DNA from: Parus major
Lineage: Eukaryota > Chordata > Aves > Passeriformes > Paridae
Assembly: GCF_001522545.3 (NCBI RefSeq)
Contig: NC_031776.1
Location: 30,036,342 to 30,100,341 of the forward strand
Length of the DNA: 64,000 nt
Reading direction: 5' to 3'
The position numbers and the translations under genes are program-made. Of this stretch, positions 49,777 through 63,765 are shown in pieces (positions within the stretch are counted from its first letter, which is position 1; each line of letters starts with the position of its first letter). The notes beneath the pieces were generated by a model. That model made no database searches. It was not told where the DNA came from and worked only from the letters and a program-made list of their open reading frames with translations.

Positions 49777-50173
49777 CACCTTTAGCCCAATTTCAGAGGT
49801 ATCTCAAATAATTTGAATTGTTATTTATTATGTTAGTGACTTTTTATTTCACCTTAATTTAATTTCACTTCCTTCATTAAGTATCATTCTGATTTTGTTC
49901 TGGGATGAAAACTTTGGCCTTCAATTTGTTGGCAAAAGCATATACACAGAATAACTGAAACATTTTCTGCTTCTTACAATCTTCCAGATTTTTTTCCCCA
50001 AACTTTAGAAATCATAAACTCCACTCAACAGCAGTATTGTTTCTATCAGGAACAATGGGCAAACAATTCAAACTAAGCTTATAAGAAGATTTTCTAAAAA
50101 TGTTTAACAGTTTCATCATTCTAGGTGCCTATTCCATAGGTCTCAGAACTATAAATTAGAGCAATATAAGTAT

Positions 50174-50198
50174 AAAAAAAAAAAACAAAAAAAAAAAA
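50174..50198. repeat. A12-C-A12 homopolymer tract
   Basis: Twelve A, one C, twelve A. Simple repeat prone to length variation. Confidence 0.92.
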
Positions 50199-52280
50199 CA
50201 GTTTAAAACTAGCTTCATAAACTTGAAATACTGGAAAACTGTGTCTATGACAAAGAATGGTATCTGCATTTGTATTTATTACCTATCATAGAGCTAATAA
50301 AATGCATTATAAATAGCTCCCTATGAGGAAGGCAAAGAAAGAAAATAACATGGGAAACAAGTCAGTATTGGAGATTTTGTAAACAATCAAAGAGAACAGC
50401 AAAGATGACTTAATAAAATAAAATTTGCTAATTATGTTTGTCTCTTTTCAGAACTACACCCTAATTAAAGAACTCTCCTCAGAGGAGAGGAGAGGTCCCT
50501 CCCCTGGGAAAGAGATCTCCATGAGAAATCCTGGCCATGCAAACCCAATGGCCAGGCTGAGACAACCCACAGGAAAAGGGGTTTGCACACAGGGATGACA
50601 CTGACTCAACACACAGAGTCACTGGAATCCTCTCTAAGGAAAAACTTAATTCCTCATTACACCTCACCTTGAACCAGGTCTGGATTTCTGTCATCTGAAT
50701 ATCACATAACCAATACATTGCTTTCCCCTTGCCCCCCCCAAAAAATAAAAATAACAAAAAATACAAGTGATACAGCTTTCCATGGACACTGAACAAAACT
50801 AGACTAAGTCTTATTCAAATCCTCAAATAGAACTGACTTTTTATTGGTGCTGTTTTGGTTTGGAGTCACATCACAGGCCAGAGTACTGGTTCTTGCAAAC
50901 TACATGCTTTTACTCTTTTTCCTCTTTTCCCCATATGGAAAAATACCTGAAGTCTGCTCAAACAATTCACCATAATTCAGGTGTTTCCTAGATAAGGATG
51001 GTCAAAAATGAAGTCAAGGACATTTATTTATGTGCACTGACAAACGTATGTCTGATAAGCTAGCACAAAATTTGTTAGCACTTAAAACAAAAAACCCACA
51101 TTGTACTGGCAATGGCAGTCACTATAAAAATTTTATAATTCAGATTTTTTTAATGGGAGAGTGGTAAGCTCATAATTATGGAAAGCTTAAAAGGATCAGA
51201 ATAAAGTAACCCTGCTTCTTTATTCCTGTAAAGTTTAAAATAGCAATGGAGACTTAAATTTGTTTTTCTAAGGCCTTTGGGAAATAAAAACATTAGGAAG
51301 CACAGAAGTCTCTAAGAAACTTTTCTTGAAATAAAACTATAAGGAAGGATAAATTTACTCCAAGTTCATAAGAAGTTCATTCTAATACTTTTCTTCCTTT
51401 GCTAGAATTTCAGCAACAACCTACACATTTAACATTAGCAGTTTTAGAGAATCCTCTGTGTGCTTTCTGGTAGGCTCCATCAAAGAAAAGAACCGTTCTT
51501 AAAATATTAAATGAATTTTCCCTTGATTTTAAATCAAGAAAACCTTGCATGTGTACTTGCCAGAACACCTGATTCTTACCAAAGGGAAATGCTTGTGTGT
51601 ACTGAGGACTCTCTAAGAGCCATCTGCACCAAAATTACTCAACCAGTTAATGAAAAAACACAAAACCAAAACAAACAAAGGGAGGATTTGTGTTGCAAAT
51701 GTTTTGAGCTGGTTCTCAAAAACAAACGAGAAAGAAGCAATACACAAGCACAGAAAGCAAGATTCTTTAAACGTACCCATAGCCTTCATGGGAAATCAGA
51801 GATTCATCCTGCTTCTACTTGTGCAATTTGACTGGCACAATGAAATGATTTTGCAAGTGAAAACAGCTTTCTGTTTTACAAAATGGAAAGTTGCCTCATC
51901 AAAATGAGGAGAGAGAACTGAAGGTCAGAACAATGAGTCATCTTCCTAAGGCAGAGTCACATCAGAGAGACCTTCAAAGAGTCAAGTTGTTACTCACAGG
52001 CATTTGAAAGAGGGAGGAAAAAAAATAGAAAAATCACATAAATGAAAATTGGCCGAAAATAAGCACCAATTGTCTGTCTGTTTTTGGAGCTATTGTGCCT
52101 TCTGCAGTGTATCACTAAGATGGGTGGTTATAGCACATTATAGTAAAAGACAATCTTCTATGGAAGTTTTGAGAGCCACTGATTGGTTAGCAAATGTACA
52201 AAAGATGAGGAAAATGAATAGCAATAAAGGGAGGGAATACATTAAAAAATAACAAACTGAAATCAGACAAAGAAGCTCCT

Positions 52281-52303
52281 AATTTATTTATTTATTTTTT
52301 TTT
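52281..52303. repeat. (ATTT)n microsatellite with T-run
   Basis: Three ATTT units followed by nine or more T. Simple repeat. Confidence 0.85.
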
Positions 52304-52560
52304 AACATAAATACTAAGAAGTGAATGAAAGACAAAAAGATGAAAGAAGGATGTAAGACATCTTCTCAGTCATGGCATCTATTTTTTGTTTTCTAGTTGC
52401 AAGTAACAAACCAAGCCTTCCTTCCCCTTGGTCTGGTGTCTGCAAACCACAGGGCTGAACAAAACTCCCAAATCAATGGGAAGAGTCACAGTGACTGCAG
52501 GGAAAGCTTTTATGCATCCACCCCATGGGTTGTTGCTTTTTCAAACCTTTTGTGTCTGTA

Positions 52561-52850
52561 GCCACCAACCCTAAGGAAACACAGAAACACGGGGGTTCTT
52601 ATCTGTGTGCAGAGTGAACCAGAGCACCAGAGAGTGCCTGAAAGCTGAGCAATTCTCACTGAGCCAGCTCACAGCACCCAGGGGTGCAGCAATTTGGGCA
52701 CAAGGTGTGTGGAGCTCAGCCCTGCACCCGGCTCCTCCACTGCCTTTCAGCTTCCTTTGCCCATTGTTACACAGCAACACTGAACAGGGTTTGTAGGTGC
52801 TCCAGCTCAGAGCCAGGGCTGCTGCCCCCAGAGACAAAAATCAGCCCTTA
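52561..52850. other. GC-richer patch
   Basis: About 290 GC-richer bases with open frames on both strands (52571-52837 minus; 52605-52796 and 52684-52866 plus). No domain or transposon recognised. Confidence 0.4.
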
Positions 52851-55397
52851 CAAAACCAACATTTAGTCAATGGCAAAGCCTAGAGACTGAAACATTTCTA
52901 GAGTAACTCATCAATGGACGTGAGAAATGGAAATGTTGCTCTCTATTACGAATACTTTTGTTCCTATTAAAAATATTTGCTGTTTCAAAGCAGGATGAGG
53001 AGTCAGAAATACATTCCCAAATTTTGAAATATCTTGGTTTAATGTCAATAGCATATACATGTTTTTCCTTGCAACTTAAAACTTATTTCAAGTTTCATGA
53101 GTTTTAAGTGATCAAACAACAGTGAGAGGCACCTCCTCTGATAAACATTTAGAAGTACATTTCAAGTACTCAGAATCTTCCCTTGCTACACAAAATTAGT
53201 TTCTCCTTAGCCCTCATTCTTCTTTTTAGAACACCTTTCATAGTCATAGCAAATTCTATTATTTTACTCAAATTTTGTACATTAAGTACAAAAGCTCATT
53301 CAATAAATAAGCCAGAGTAAGTTTGACTAAATAGGACATCAAATTACACCTAAAGCACTTTTGACACATGCCAAAGAGAAACCATTTGCACAGCAGGGTG
53401 GCAAAACTTTGTTAGAGCATCAGAGAAGATGGAATCACTCTCTCCTCATGAACCTTCAATAGAAAACTGTGAAATTAAACAATTTTTCTTACAGTTGTAA
53501 TACTTTGATCTCATTCAACCACAGACATGGCGTTGATAACATTGGAACATTATTCCTGTGCCCTTCCAAAATGCGATGTCTGGTGCTGCCTCCCATTCAT
53601 CAGACCTCATGCCACCATTATGGCACTGGAGGCCACAAGTGTACCATCTCCAGATCATGAGAACTGCTGAAAATGATTCCTTTCTCCACTTTGATATCAC
53701 CTTTGTCATAGTGCAAATTAATTCTGTGTCATCTGGGATCACGCAGAGTTACACTACTTTAAGAAATATGTTATGCAACTCCACTTTGACTTCTCAGTAT
53801 TCCGGTACACGTCGTTCCTTCCAAGCTCCTCTCTTTATAACATTCCTTGATATGCCTACTTCCCTTTTAGGTACCAATTAATGAATATGAAGCCTGAGTA
53901 ACAGCCCTGAAAAGCAAAGAAAAGGCAGATAGTCGATGTCAAAATGAGAGTGAAGTGCATTGTGAATGTCTTCCCAGACTACACATTCCCTATGGGATAA
54001 TAAAGCAGTTAAAAGAGAGAGCACTGGAATGGCTACTCTATCAAATCTGAGTATGTAGAAAAGGTCAAAGCAGTAGAGCACAATGATATAATTCACAGAT
54101 TATACAAGACATTAAAATTCTGATATGACATTCTTCGGGAAAAAAAAAAAGAGATTGTAACAAGGACAGAAAATGGCAGGACATTAATCCTTTCCCATGA
54201 CAACATTCGTACCCAAATTGGAAAATGTACAACTGCAGCCCTTGTTAAGCCTTTGCTAAGACTGGTTACATGGCTTAATTTCAGAAACCACTTATTGAAT
54301 CCTGTCAACAGCTTCTGATTATATCTAATGGAGCTGCACAAGGGGAAGAAGTTGAAGGGCTGCTATGAAGTTAAAGTCCACTTCAACTGAGGCAAACATG
54401 AGAAATTTTTTGAATAATATTCTTACTTTAAAATATAGAACTGAAGAAAACAGTGAGATTCAATATTAAATTCACCTAAAACTACTTTGATTTTTAATAC
54501 AGTTAAAATTCTCAGTTATCTGGGGAACACTTAAAGTCCAGCTTTTCACTAATATTACACCATGTTCCTCATCTTTGACACAGTAGTAGCATTAAATCTG
54601 GCTATAAAATTTTAAGTTAGAAAGCACATAAGCTACAAAGAGGTTCCTTTTTTCTACCAGTGCAACAATCCTAATACAAATGTAGATTTTACATCCTATT
54701 ATCTTTGGTTATTAAAGGTCAGTTTGTACACTTGCCAAGTGGTTTGAGTTCATGCCCTTACCTCATGAAAACTTCCCTATGGGGAAAAAAAAGTCAGGAA
54801 TAGAACCATAAAGAATATTGTGCCTGATGATATAACATGCCAGCTTTATCATTTCTTTCCTGTCTGCAGAACCACAGCAGGTGAAATAGTTATCTGTGTG
54901 TTCTGCAGCCAAATCTCAGAGGCAGGATTTCTTGCTCCAGACTTTCCATTCAGCCCATGATTGAGACTGATCTGCCCTTATTTCTTGTCATCCTCTTTTG
55001 TAATTCAGAGGCAAAGGAGGCTGCACCATAGCTCAAATGTTTAGGCTGGCAGCTTCAAAGATACACTCTGCTAGATGCTCAGCGGGGCCTTGGCCTTTAA
55101 AAGGATGTATCTTTTAGTAATACCATATTTCCCAGCTAAGTATTTAAATAAATTTTCAGAGGTTTACAATTTTTGAACACTTAAAACCTGATTGCTTATG
55201 TAGAACATGCAGGAAAGGCTGGGAACCTTAATTTTAAAGGTATCAATGATTGTCAAATTATCAAATTATTTCTACTCTTCCAGTGTGCATCCCTAGCTGT
55301 TAGCAGTATTGGTTGCATAGAATACTCCAGCAACACAGGCCAGAGCACCAACAGACTGAGTTAGAGAATAATCTACTGTAACAACCCTTCAAATATG
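52851..55397. other. Unique non-coding DNA
   Basis: An 11-base poly-A run lies at 54140-54150. A 107-codon plus frame (53558-53881) is partly opposed by a 75-codon minus frame (53515-53742); neither is recognised. Confidence 0.55.
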
Positions 55398-55485
55398 AAA
55401 TCACAAAATCACAGGGTAATTTAGACTGGATGGGACCTGTGGGGGTCATCTAATCCAACCTACTGCTGAAAGCAGGACTAACTTC
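55398..55485 (-). mobile_element. CR1 LINE 3' tail fragment
   Basis: The plus strand AAATCACAAAATCACAGGGT, then GGATGGGACCTGTGGGGGTC and ATCTAATCCAACC...GCTGAAAGCAGGACTAAC, matches the reverse complement of CR1 3' ends (AGAATCACAGAATC..., GGAAGGGACCT..., GGTCATCTAGTCCAACC, GCTCAAAGCAGG). It is the extreme 3' end, severely 5'-truncated to under 100 bases, and much diverged. The element continues at most faintly beyond 55485. Confidence 0.82.
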
Positions 55486-57590
55486 CAAGGCAGATGTGCT
55501 TGCTGGAGACCTGAATGAAATATGCACAGGAGTTACCCAGGAAATCACATTTCCAGGTGAATGCTAGACTATGGTATTAAGATCCCTGTTATGTTCTCTC
55601 TGGCCCTATGGATCATTCCAGTTTTTCTCAAAAGGTAAGTCAATATCAAAGGCTCCCTTGCTGGTTAGAAATGCTGGTCTGAGTCTGCTTCCTGCTTACA
55701 AGAGAGGATGGGGCTTGATTGGCATGTCTAGAGCAATTATGAGTTAGTAAGGATACTGATAAAGCAACATTGTTAGAGCTCTCATCATCAGAAATCCCAG
55801 TCTAAAAACACATCAGCCCACCAAATTTAAAAGCAGACAAATCAGTCAAATTGTACGTGTACATTGAGGTAAACAGTAGCAAAAGTCTTGATAAGAGCTC
55901 AGAGTTTTTGCTTCAAAGCAGCTATACATCACCAGATAATCAATGCAATCAGAAGTATGCAAGGGTCACTGATATATTTTCCCACTTCCTCCTAAGACAG
56001 TAATAATGCTGGTTAAAATCTGACAATTACAAAATTATGTCCCACAGAACATGAATTTTGGAATATATTAACATGGGGAAAATACCCTTACTGAGGTACT
56101 AAGATTTAATCCAACACACATTTAAATGAGTGAGGAAGTGTTTTAAGTTATCTTATTTCTGCAGCTCCCCAGGGAATCTTGTCCAGGCCTCAAGAGATGT
56201 GAAAACTCTTCCCCCTCAGAGCTCTGTAGGGTTCTGACACACCAGCTCTGCTGAAGCACCTCTGGAACAATGTGCAGACACCAGACAGCTTTGTTTGCTT
56301 TTTATTAAAGGTGCCTAATAAAGCCATGAATGTTCTTACTGGCTAAATCTCATAGCAGGAGCTACATTGTGCATGCAGTCAACTGCTCTGCTGTTATTTA
56401 AAATGAACAGAATCAAAGGTTCTTTCTTTCATCCCAGCCATTATTATTTACATCTTGAAGCAGCACTATACTGGAATAAAATAACTGTCACCAGGTGCAC
56501 TCTGTTCTTTCTGGCAAATTAGAGCTTTGGTGCAAAATACATAAGGCTATTTGAAGTCAAGAGAGTTATGCCACAGATAAATCACCCTGGTGATATTTTA
56601 CTATTTCAAGTCATTACAACACAAGCTTTGGCTTGTCTCTGTGATACACAGTGCAACGTTCTTTAGAGAAGCAAACCGTGCTTCTTGCAAAATGTTTCAG
56701 ATGGGAGTCTCTTTACTGTCTTTTCCCATCCCATTTTAAATATTTGATATGTATGTCTTCAGGGAAAGACCTCTCTATTTGCAGCGCCTTTGATTCAAAG
56801 ATATTGCCATCTTCTTCACTTAGGAAGTGCGGAAAACATATAGTTTATTACTGGGAAATCTGTGAGCTGAGATGTGTCATATTTTCTAGCCAATATGCTA
56901 GGCAAAAAAGCAGCACAGAGCATTTGGTGTCTTTTACCACTAAAAGAAGAGAGATTGACCTTGCACAATAGAAGAGAAATACATTTCCAGCACTAACTAA
57001 GTCAAAGCTCCTGGGAAGCACGTGGTGGCATCAATTTCTTTTCCACCACTAGTACTGATGTGTGCACTGCTTCAGGAAATGGTAGAAAGAATAGGGGCCA
57101 GAATTTAAGAGCAAAACCACAAAAACATGAGGACAAGCAATTCCATGTACACTGTAATATTTAAAATTATATCACAAAATTGCTATGGATAAAAGTACCC
57201 TGTTCTGTGCAAATCATTATGATCAATTTAAGCCCTGAGAAGTTATATTGCAATTACAGCTCACAATACTGAATTTATATCTCCAAAGAGATGAAATGCT
57301 ATAAGAAGAAAGACATATACTGTGGGTTTAGTTTCTTTTGTTGTTTTGTAAGAGACCACAAGAGAGAAAAATGTTAGGTCTTAGGTGGCCACGTGAGAGT
57401 AAAACCACTCTCTACTCTTCTGTGCAGTTCTATTAATGTTGCCACATACAAAGGCAGTCTAATTTTTTGCCTGGTACAAAACAAGCAAAGTAATTCATGT
57501 TTTATAAAAGCTCATGGAGCATATTACCTCCCATTCTAATATGCCTTAGATAGACCAGTTCTTTGCCACTAAAATCCACCAGCTTCTGGA
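55486..57590. other. Unique non-coding DNA
   Basis: A 106-codon plus frame (56651-56971) is open but unrecognised. Nothing else seen. Confidence 0.55.
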
Positions 57591-57830
57591 AGAAAACCCA
57601 TTTCACACCATGCTGTGCCATGGGCTGGGAGCCACGGGCCCTTTGCTGTCCTGGGGTCTTCTGAGGAGTCAAAGCCACGAGGCACTGAGGGAGCAGCAGC
57701 AGCCTCAGCTGGAGCTGCTGAGCCCTCCTGGCACAGAGGAAGGGTCCTTCGTGTCCATGTCCATCAGGGGAGCACATCATATCCATCAGTGCTCCCAGGG
57801 GAAATGAGAGAGCAGCTACTAGAGACACAA
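57591..57830. other. GC-richer patch
   Basis: About 240 GC-richer bases with a GAGCAGCAGCAGCCTCAGCTGG-like core at about 57690-57712. Frames are open on both strands (57502-57873 minus, 123 codons; 57615-57935 plus, 106 codons). No domain recognised. Confidence 0.4.
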
Positions 57831-60220
57831 ACATTAAACTGGAGATGCACAGGCACTCACAACCACGGCACACACACCAACAAAGTCACACCAGGAACTG
57901 AGCCCAAAATAAACAACTGCTCATGGCTAATTTAGAATGAAAAAAATCTGATCTTGGGAGGGGAAAAAAAACCCTCTTTCAACCCCCCTAGAAAATTTGG
58001 AGTGGGGGTTTTTGATGTTGTTGTTGTTGTTGATTTTCTGGCTTTTGCTGGCTTTTTGTTAATTTAACATTATTAATTATTTCAATAATGAGACTCTAAA
58101 CATATTCCAGCTTCCTACTGGGACATTACAATTCCTGTTTTTAACAGAGATATTGTTAAAGTAGTGCCTAAATATGTCAGGTGACCTTGCCCTGCAAAGT
58201 AGGAGGAATAACCATTAAAAATGGTTGCTAACTCTCTATAATTATGAGATTAAGTGGTACTATATTGCACATCTTTCCTGTGAAAATTCATGCCTGGCAT
58301 TGTAGAGAAGAGCAATCACAGGATGCCAGATAAAGGAATGTGTACTTGCCTATTATTGTACACATTTCTCAAAACTGAAGTCTTTTGGACTCTGGCCCAG
58401 TGAAATAATGGGAAGGCTCAACAATAGATCAGGTAACAAGTCCTATAAATAGATATATAATTTTTTCTATATTTTTGATAGAATTTTATCATCACCTTTT
58501 TTTTACATTGCTAGAAAGTTGTTCAGATCCAGCAGGTGGAGCCTGTCCCACCTGGCTGTGTAATGATTCCCTCTTACCCTGACCTCTAAAGGAAAACATT
58601 TCATTATTACATGCAAAATAATTATTGACAACAGAACAGGAGGGAGGAAAACAATCCCATTTATAGCTTATCTTGTCTGATGAACATGTTAATAAAAATG
58701 AATTACTTAAGCAAGTGTAAGAGCAAAATTCAGTTTTATGTTCTATATACACTAGAAGCCACAATTTTATTTTCTATTCCATTTATTGTGCCCTCAGTTT
58801 GCATTAGATGAGCAATCAAAAACTCTTTGCCTCAGCTTTAATTGCTCACATATCCAGTGTGTAAATGCTTATGTAGTAATTCTTCTGATACACAATTTAA
58901 GTGTCAGTTTTCTCATTTTTTAAAGTAGTTAACCTAAACCTCACATAATCACCTTTAGCCATTATCAACACTGCATTGTTCTTTTTTTAACACTTAAACC
59001 TTCTTTTATAGCATATGCTTATGTAATTGAAGAAGAGATCTGATTAAGAGCAATAAATCTTTGTTTCTTTCACTTGTACCACTCAGAGATAGTTGGTAGA
59101 GGGATAAATTCTGTGAAAACAGCAAATTTTTTCTAAAATAACTGGATTCCTCAACACCTAAAAATAGTATGTGAAATACAGAAAAATAAACTTGTATTTT
59201 CCCAGTCTTTTACCTCCTGCACAGAACAATGAAGTTTGTTGAAGAAAGGTTAAATGATGACCATAGAAATATAACTTTTTATAGCAATATCAGCTACTTT
59301 AAACTAATTTGAAGTCACAAAACTCTTTTTGGTGCATCAATGATTTTTACTATGACGATTATGATATGATAACCTAAGTTATTAGAAAAAGTAATTTCCC
59401 AGTTATTGTATCTAAAGGCAGTAATTACTATTTCAATAAAGAAAATGAGAACTATTAGGATGGCAAAAGAGAAGTAAATTAGCTTTATACCCTACACTCA
59501 ATTAAACTATCATACCAAGAATGCAATGAATTAAGGTAATTTGAGGGAAGGAATGGGATTTTGTATAACAAAGTGTTTAAACTTTTTGGAAATCCACTGA
59601 AATCAAACCCAAGAGCAGCATTAGCTTTACTAACACCTGCTAAGACCCTATGTAAAAATAGCCTTATAAAATATAAGTAAAGGGTTTCTGTTTGCTCAGC
59701 TCTGCCTGTGATTCTGGCACTAAAAATTCACAGAGGTGCCCACCTGGAACAGTCTTCTGTGCTAATCTCACCCACTGCAAAATAATGTAAACTGGGGTAC
59801 CACAAACAGAGACTCCCCTCATTAAAAAAATATTTCCAGAACCTTCTAGAAGCTTTCCATAAAGCTGAAGCACTATTTTGCTATTATCAAATGTTAGATA
59901 TTGTGCATTTTGGGAAAACAATCAATACAGTTTCCACAGTCTGTTTTGAAATGGGAACCCAGAATGAGAAACCTGTTTAGGAAATCAATTTTTGCATACT
60001 TTGAAGCAATCCAAATATTTAGTGCTCATATATTTTTAATGATTTTTCTCTCAACTGTAGGAATGAATAATTTTTAATTAAATATGTTTCTATTACATTA
60101 CACATAAGTCTAAAGTTGTTTGTAGAAAATAATTACCCATCTCTTATTTTATAAGCTCCTGTTTGTGACTCATGTCACGAGTTCTGTGGCAAGAAGATTT
60201 TATTTGCAATTTTTGTTTTC
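57831..60220. other. AT-rich non-coding DNA
   Basis: Includes a (TTG)n microsatellite at 58016-58032. No gene, RNA or transposon recognised. Confidence 0.6.
58016..58032. repeat. (TTG)n microsatellite
   Basis: Five consecutive TTG/GTT units. Simple repeat. Confidence 0.9.
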
Positions 60221-60224
60221 TGAA

Positions 60225-60248
60225 TGTTTGTATTGTTTTATACAAACA
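60225..60248. repeat. Perfect 9-bp inverted repeat, 6-nt loop
   Basis: TGTTTGTAT (60225-60233), loop TGTTTT, ATACAAACA (60240-60248). Contains forkhead-like TGTTTG on one arm and its complement on the other. Confidence 0.88.
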
Positions 60249-63200
60249 ATAATAAAAAGAAAATAAAATGTTCCATGTGATATTTTTGTAAAAATTCAAC
60301 TTAACCAAGCTAAGCTCAGCTACCAAATTGTAAGAGCATGGAAAGAGAACTGATTAGTGTAGGTTTTGAATGAAGTGACTAAGACTACCTGAGTTCAGGT
60401 ACAAACTATGATTATCCTGAATCTCAAACTGAGTATTCAGTCCCCTCTGATTTAGAGACCATTGTCCTTTCTAATTAGACAACCAATTAAAAAAAAATAA
60501 ATAAAAAAATAGGAAACTAAGTTGTAACTCTGTTTAGCTTTAACATGCAGCACATTTACAAAAGTGACTGGCAATATTTAGTGTCTTGAGGCTTTTAGGA
60601 CCTGAATTTTTGTATCTATTAACTCTGCCTATTGCACTCCAGTACCCAAATTTCACAGTTTGCATCAAACTATTTTGTTTCACTGTCGAGCTCCTTCATC
60701 AGGAGTAGTGCAGCACTGCAGCAGGTTAATGAGTCTTGCCACATTATCTCCTCAGGAATGTTGTGTAGCAGAGTATTTCCCATATTAGTGCACCGTGGCT
60801 GGTGGGACATTTCATGGTAATCAAATTATTTTTTTTTTTAGTGAAACTAACCTAAGAATTGTCTTCATAACTCCAGGGGACATAGGAAAAATTAATCCTA
60901 ATTTTCAGAATATTTAAGTTAGTGTAATTTCAGCTATTAAAATAACCTTCAAGCTTTTAAGTGGAAGAGCAAGACAGCAAGAATTTCTAGGCTAAAAATT
61001 TGTAATTTATCATGCATGCTGTTTCAAAAGTGAAGCTGATGTATTCAAAAGATAAATTCAAAGATCTTTCATGAGGTGAATGTGGATAAGAACAGAGTAT
61101 TTAAATTGGAGAGGTAGTCTCATTTTTTGCCTTAGTTGTCAAGCACTGTTTTATTTTAGCTTACAGTTTCAGAAGGAGTGTTACCACCTCATCCACCTTT
61201 TACAGGAGGAAGTTGGAAATATCACCATGTCTCCCAGAGAAGGTTCATAGGCTTTTACCCCATGTCTTTAATGAACTAATGTTCCATTATGTAAGATTTT
61301 TCCTCAAAAAAAATGGACATAATTTCTCCATCTGAAAAATCTGGTGTTGATTACAGAAACCAATTTTTTTCTAAGAGTTACTGATTAGAATCAGGTTAAA
61401 TCCTTGACTTTTTTTCCAGAATAAGCCCCAGTTATTTGCCTTAGCATCTGAGCTTTTTAAAAGGATGGTGAGAGATTCTGACCACTTGAACTGGCCACAG
61501 CATTCTTTCATCAATACCTTCAAATATTGTTTTCTCTTTGTTAAAATGTCAGTGCTGGCACTTCCTCTGGAAATGGGTACTGGACCACCCAGCCACTGGA
61601 ACTGTATCCCTCTCCATTACCACCACATTTCCCCAGGCAGCTATATGTACTAAGTTTTGACTAGCTATCTTTATCAATGTTAAATACTGGAGATTTTCCA
61701 TCCCAGTTTTTAAAAAATAAAACATAGCCCAGGTAGATTTCACACAGACACTGGTAGCAGTGACTTATCTCAGTGCCTAATAACAATAACATAATTACTG
61801 TGCATGTGTATGAAATATTTCAGATTAAAGAAAAAGTGTCAATGCAAAACAAAGATTTTAAGTCCTAGGAAACAGGAGCTCTGTCTCTCCAATGCTATAA
61901 CCAGAATCAAATGTTACACAGTCTATCAAATGCAGGGTGGTAAGAAGGCACTTGAACAAAAAGACTGTATCCAAAACCAAAAATGACATTGCAAGAGATG
62001 CTTTTTTCCCCCATCATATTCAACTCTGAAAATTCATTCTTGGAAGAAAGCCCACTAGTGAGGCAGCAGTGTATTTAAAATACTGAAAAGCAGTAATACC
62101 ACAATGCATTGTAGACCTGGTTCAAAAGAAATATTACTGTTATACCAGAAATATCACCTCCTTATTTCTTTGATTACTCTGCTTGTAGCACACTCAAGCA
62201 GCTGAACCAGCCTTCCCTGATTTATTGTGTATTTCACTGAAGGGAACATTTTACCCACTAAAGTAGGTATTAAAAATCCAGTAAGGAAACTTCTCAGAAA
62301 TTCAACATAAACCTTTCCTACTAAAAAGAAAATTCAATAAGAGCACTGAAATATTATACTATACAGCAAAATCTCATTTGATATAGATAAGCCAATTAAA
62401 TATTTACTGTTCCTGGCTTCCTGTTTATTACTGAGGCCTAACACAATGAAATCAGGTTTTAAATGACTGAATTTTATCCACTATGATAAAATTACTTTAC
62501 CCAAAAACCAAACATTTTGAGTTGTAAATCCCTATTTTTTCCCTATTTTTTTTCAATTATAAAGGAATAATTTCATTGATTACAATTACAATTGTGCTAA
62601 ATTATTCTGGCAGAATAGGAATGCCCAAAGATCTCCAGTACTGTTACAAGGGTGAAAAGTTCTCTAGTTTCCCACAATGTGAATAGCACATAGGTATTAT
62701 AACTCAAGTGTCCTGTGGTACTGAGAACAACAGATCCCACATCTGTACTGAGGTGGCTCAGACTGGGATCATTTTATTCAAAATTTGGTCATGACTGCAG
62801 AAATTTCACCTGGCTCTACTTAGAGCAGCCTTCCTCCAGTTTGCAAAGGAATTGAAAAGCGGACCTGAGCAGAAAGTAATTATCTCCAGTGAAGATAAAC
62901 TTCCATATTACAGAAGCAGATGTATTTAGTTGTGTTGATTAGTTAATAATTAGCTATCCACTCATTCCCTATCAGGCATCCAGACCTTCACAAGTCTCAT
63001 TTTTAGGTTAAGTATTCTTGATTCTTTTACTGAAAATGTTGGCAACTCAGATCAAAGGTACCTGAGAGCTCAGTGCTGCAACTCTGAGCAAGCTTCCTTG
63101 GGGATCTACCAGCCTTGATATCCAGTGCCTACTGAAGTAGGAAATAAATAATCTATATTTAAATCCAAAAATACTCGAATCTGCTGAATAATTTATTTTA

Positions 63201-63490
63201 GGAGCTTTAAGTATTTCATGAGACCAATGAAAGAGAGAGGGTTAACTCCTTCATTACACTTATCTCCCATATATAACATGGTAAAAATGACAGTGAAAAT
63301 ATATTCAGTATTAGTGTTGTTATAACATTTTGCCAAAGCACATGAGATTTTGTTACCTTTGTGGGATCAAACTGAAGGGATTTTATAATTTTTCATTTAT
63401 ATCATATGCACCTTGAGGTGTAGGTGACGTCATATTCAATCTAATGCTATTTCACTTCCTGAATCAGCTTGTAGATTTTAAATCTTGTCC
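60249..63490. other. AT-rich non-coding DNA
   Basis: Holds A-rich (60489-60510) and poly-T (60829-60839) simple repeats and a GATTACAATTACAATTG stretch at 62579-62594. No gene, RNA or transposon recognised. Confidence 0.6.
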
Positions 63491-63495
63491 TGTGA

Positions 63496-63765
63496 TACAG
63501 AACAAAGGTAAAAATAGTCATTTTTATCCAGTCCATTGCTATTACAGGGATGGGCCCTCCTGAGAGAATTTTTGCAAGTGGATTTGAAGGCAGTGACAGA
63601 CCTGATGAGCAAAACAATGAGCTACAGTCAGACACCTTTCTCTGCCACAAAAAACCCCAGAGAGAAGTGTCCATCTCCATGCCAGGAGTGACTGATGAAC
63701 AATACCTGAATACAGCAGAAGTCAGACAGCCTCTCAAAAAAGTGTTCACACTTATGAATTCATAA
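63496..63765 (+). other. Exon-like open frame ending in a stop; unidentified
   Basis: Open for 90 codons from 63496, with an ATG at 63550 giving 71 codons and a TAA stop at 63763-63765. Just before the ATG, a pyrimidine-containing stretch ends in ATTACAG (63541-63547), a good splice-acceptor shape. The peptide after it is polar and acidic/basic mixed (begins MGPPERIFASGFEG), unlike chance frames from AT-rich DNA. It could be a terminal coding exon or a retrocopy fragment. The opposite strand is also open (63447-63791, 114 codons), which weakens the case. I do not recognise the family. Confidence 0.2.

Larger units (their letters stand above)
49777..52560. other. AT-rich non-coding DNA
   Basis: Holds the A12-C-A12 tract at 50174-50198 and an ATTT microsatellite at 52281-52303. 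Overlapping plus frames at 51511-51831 and 51650-51907 are Lys/Asn-rich because the DNA is A-rich; unrecognised. Confidence 0.6.

Noticed and set aside
57615..57935. 106-codon plus frame in a GC-richer patch as an exon
   Set aside because: The minus strand is open across the same stretch (57502-57873), a second plus phase is open too, and no family was recognised.
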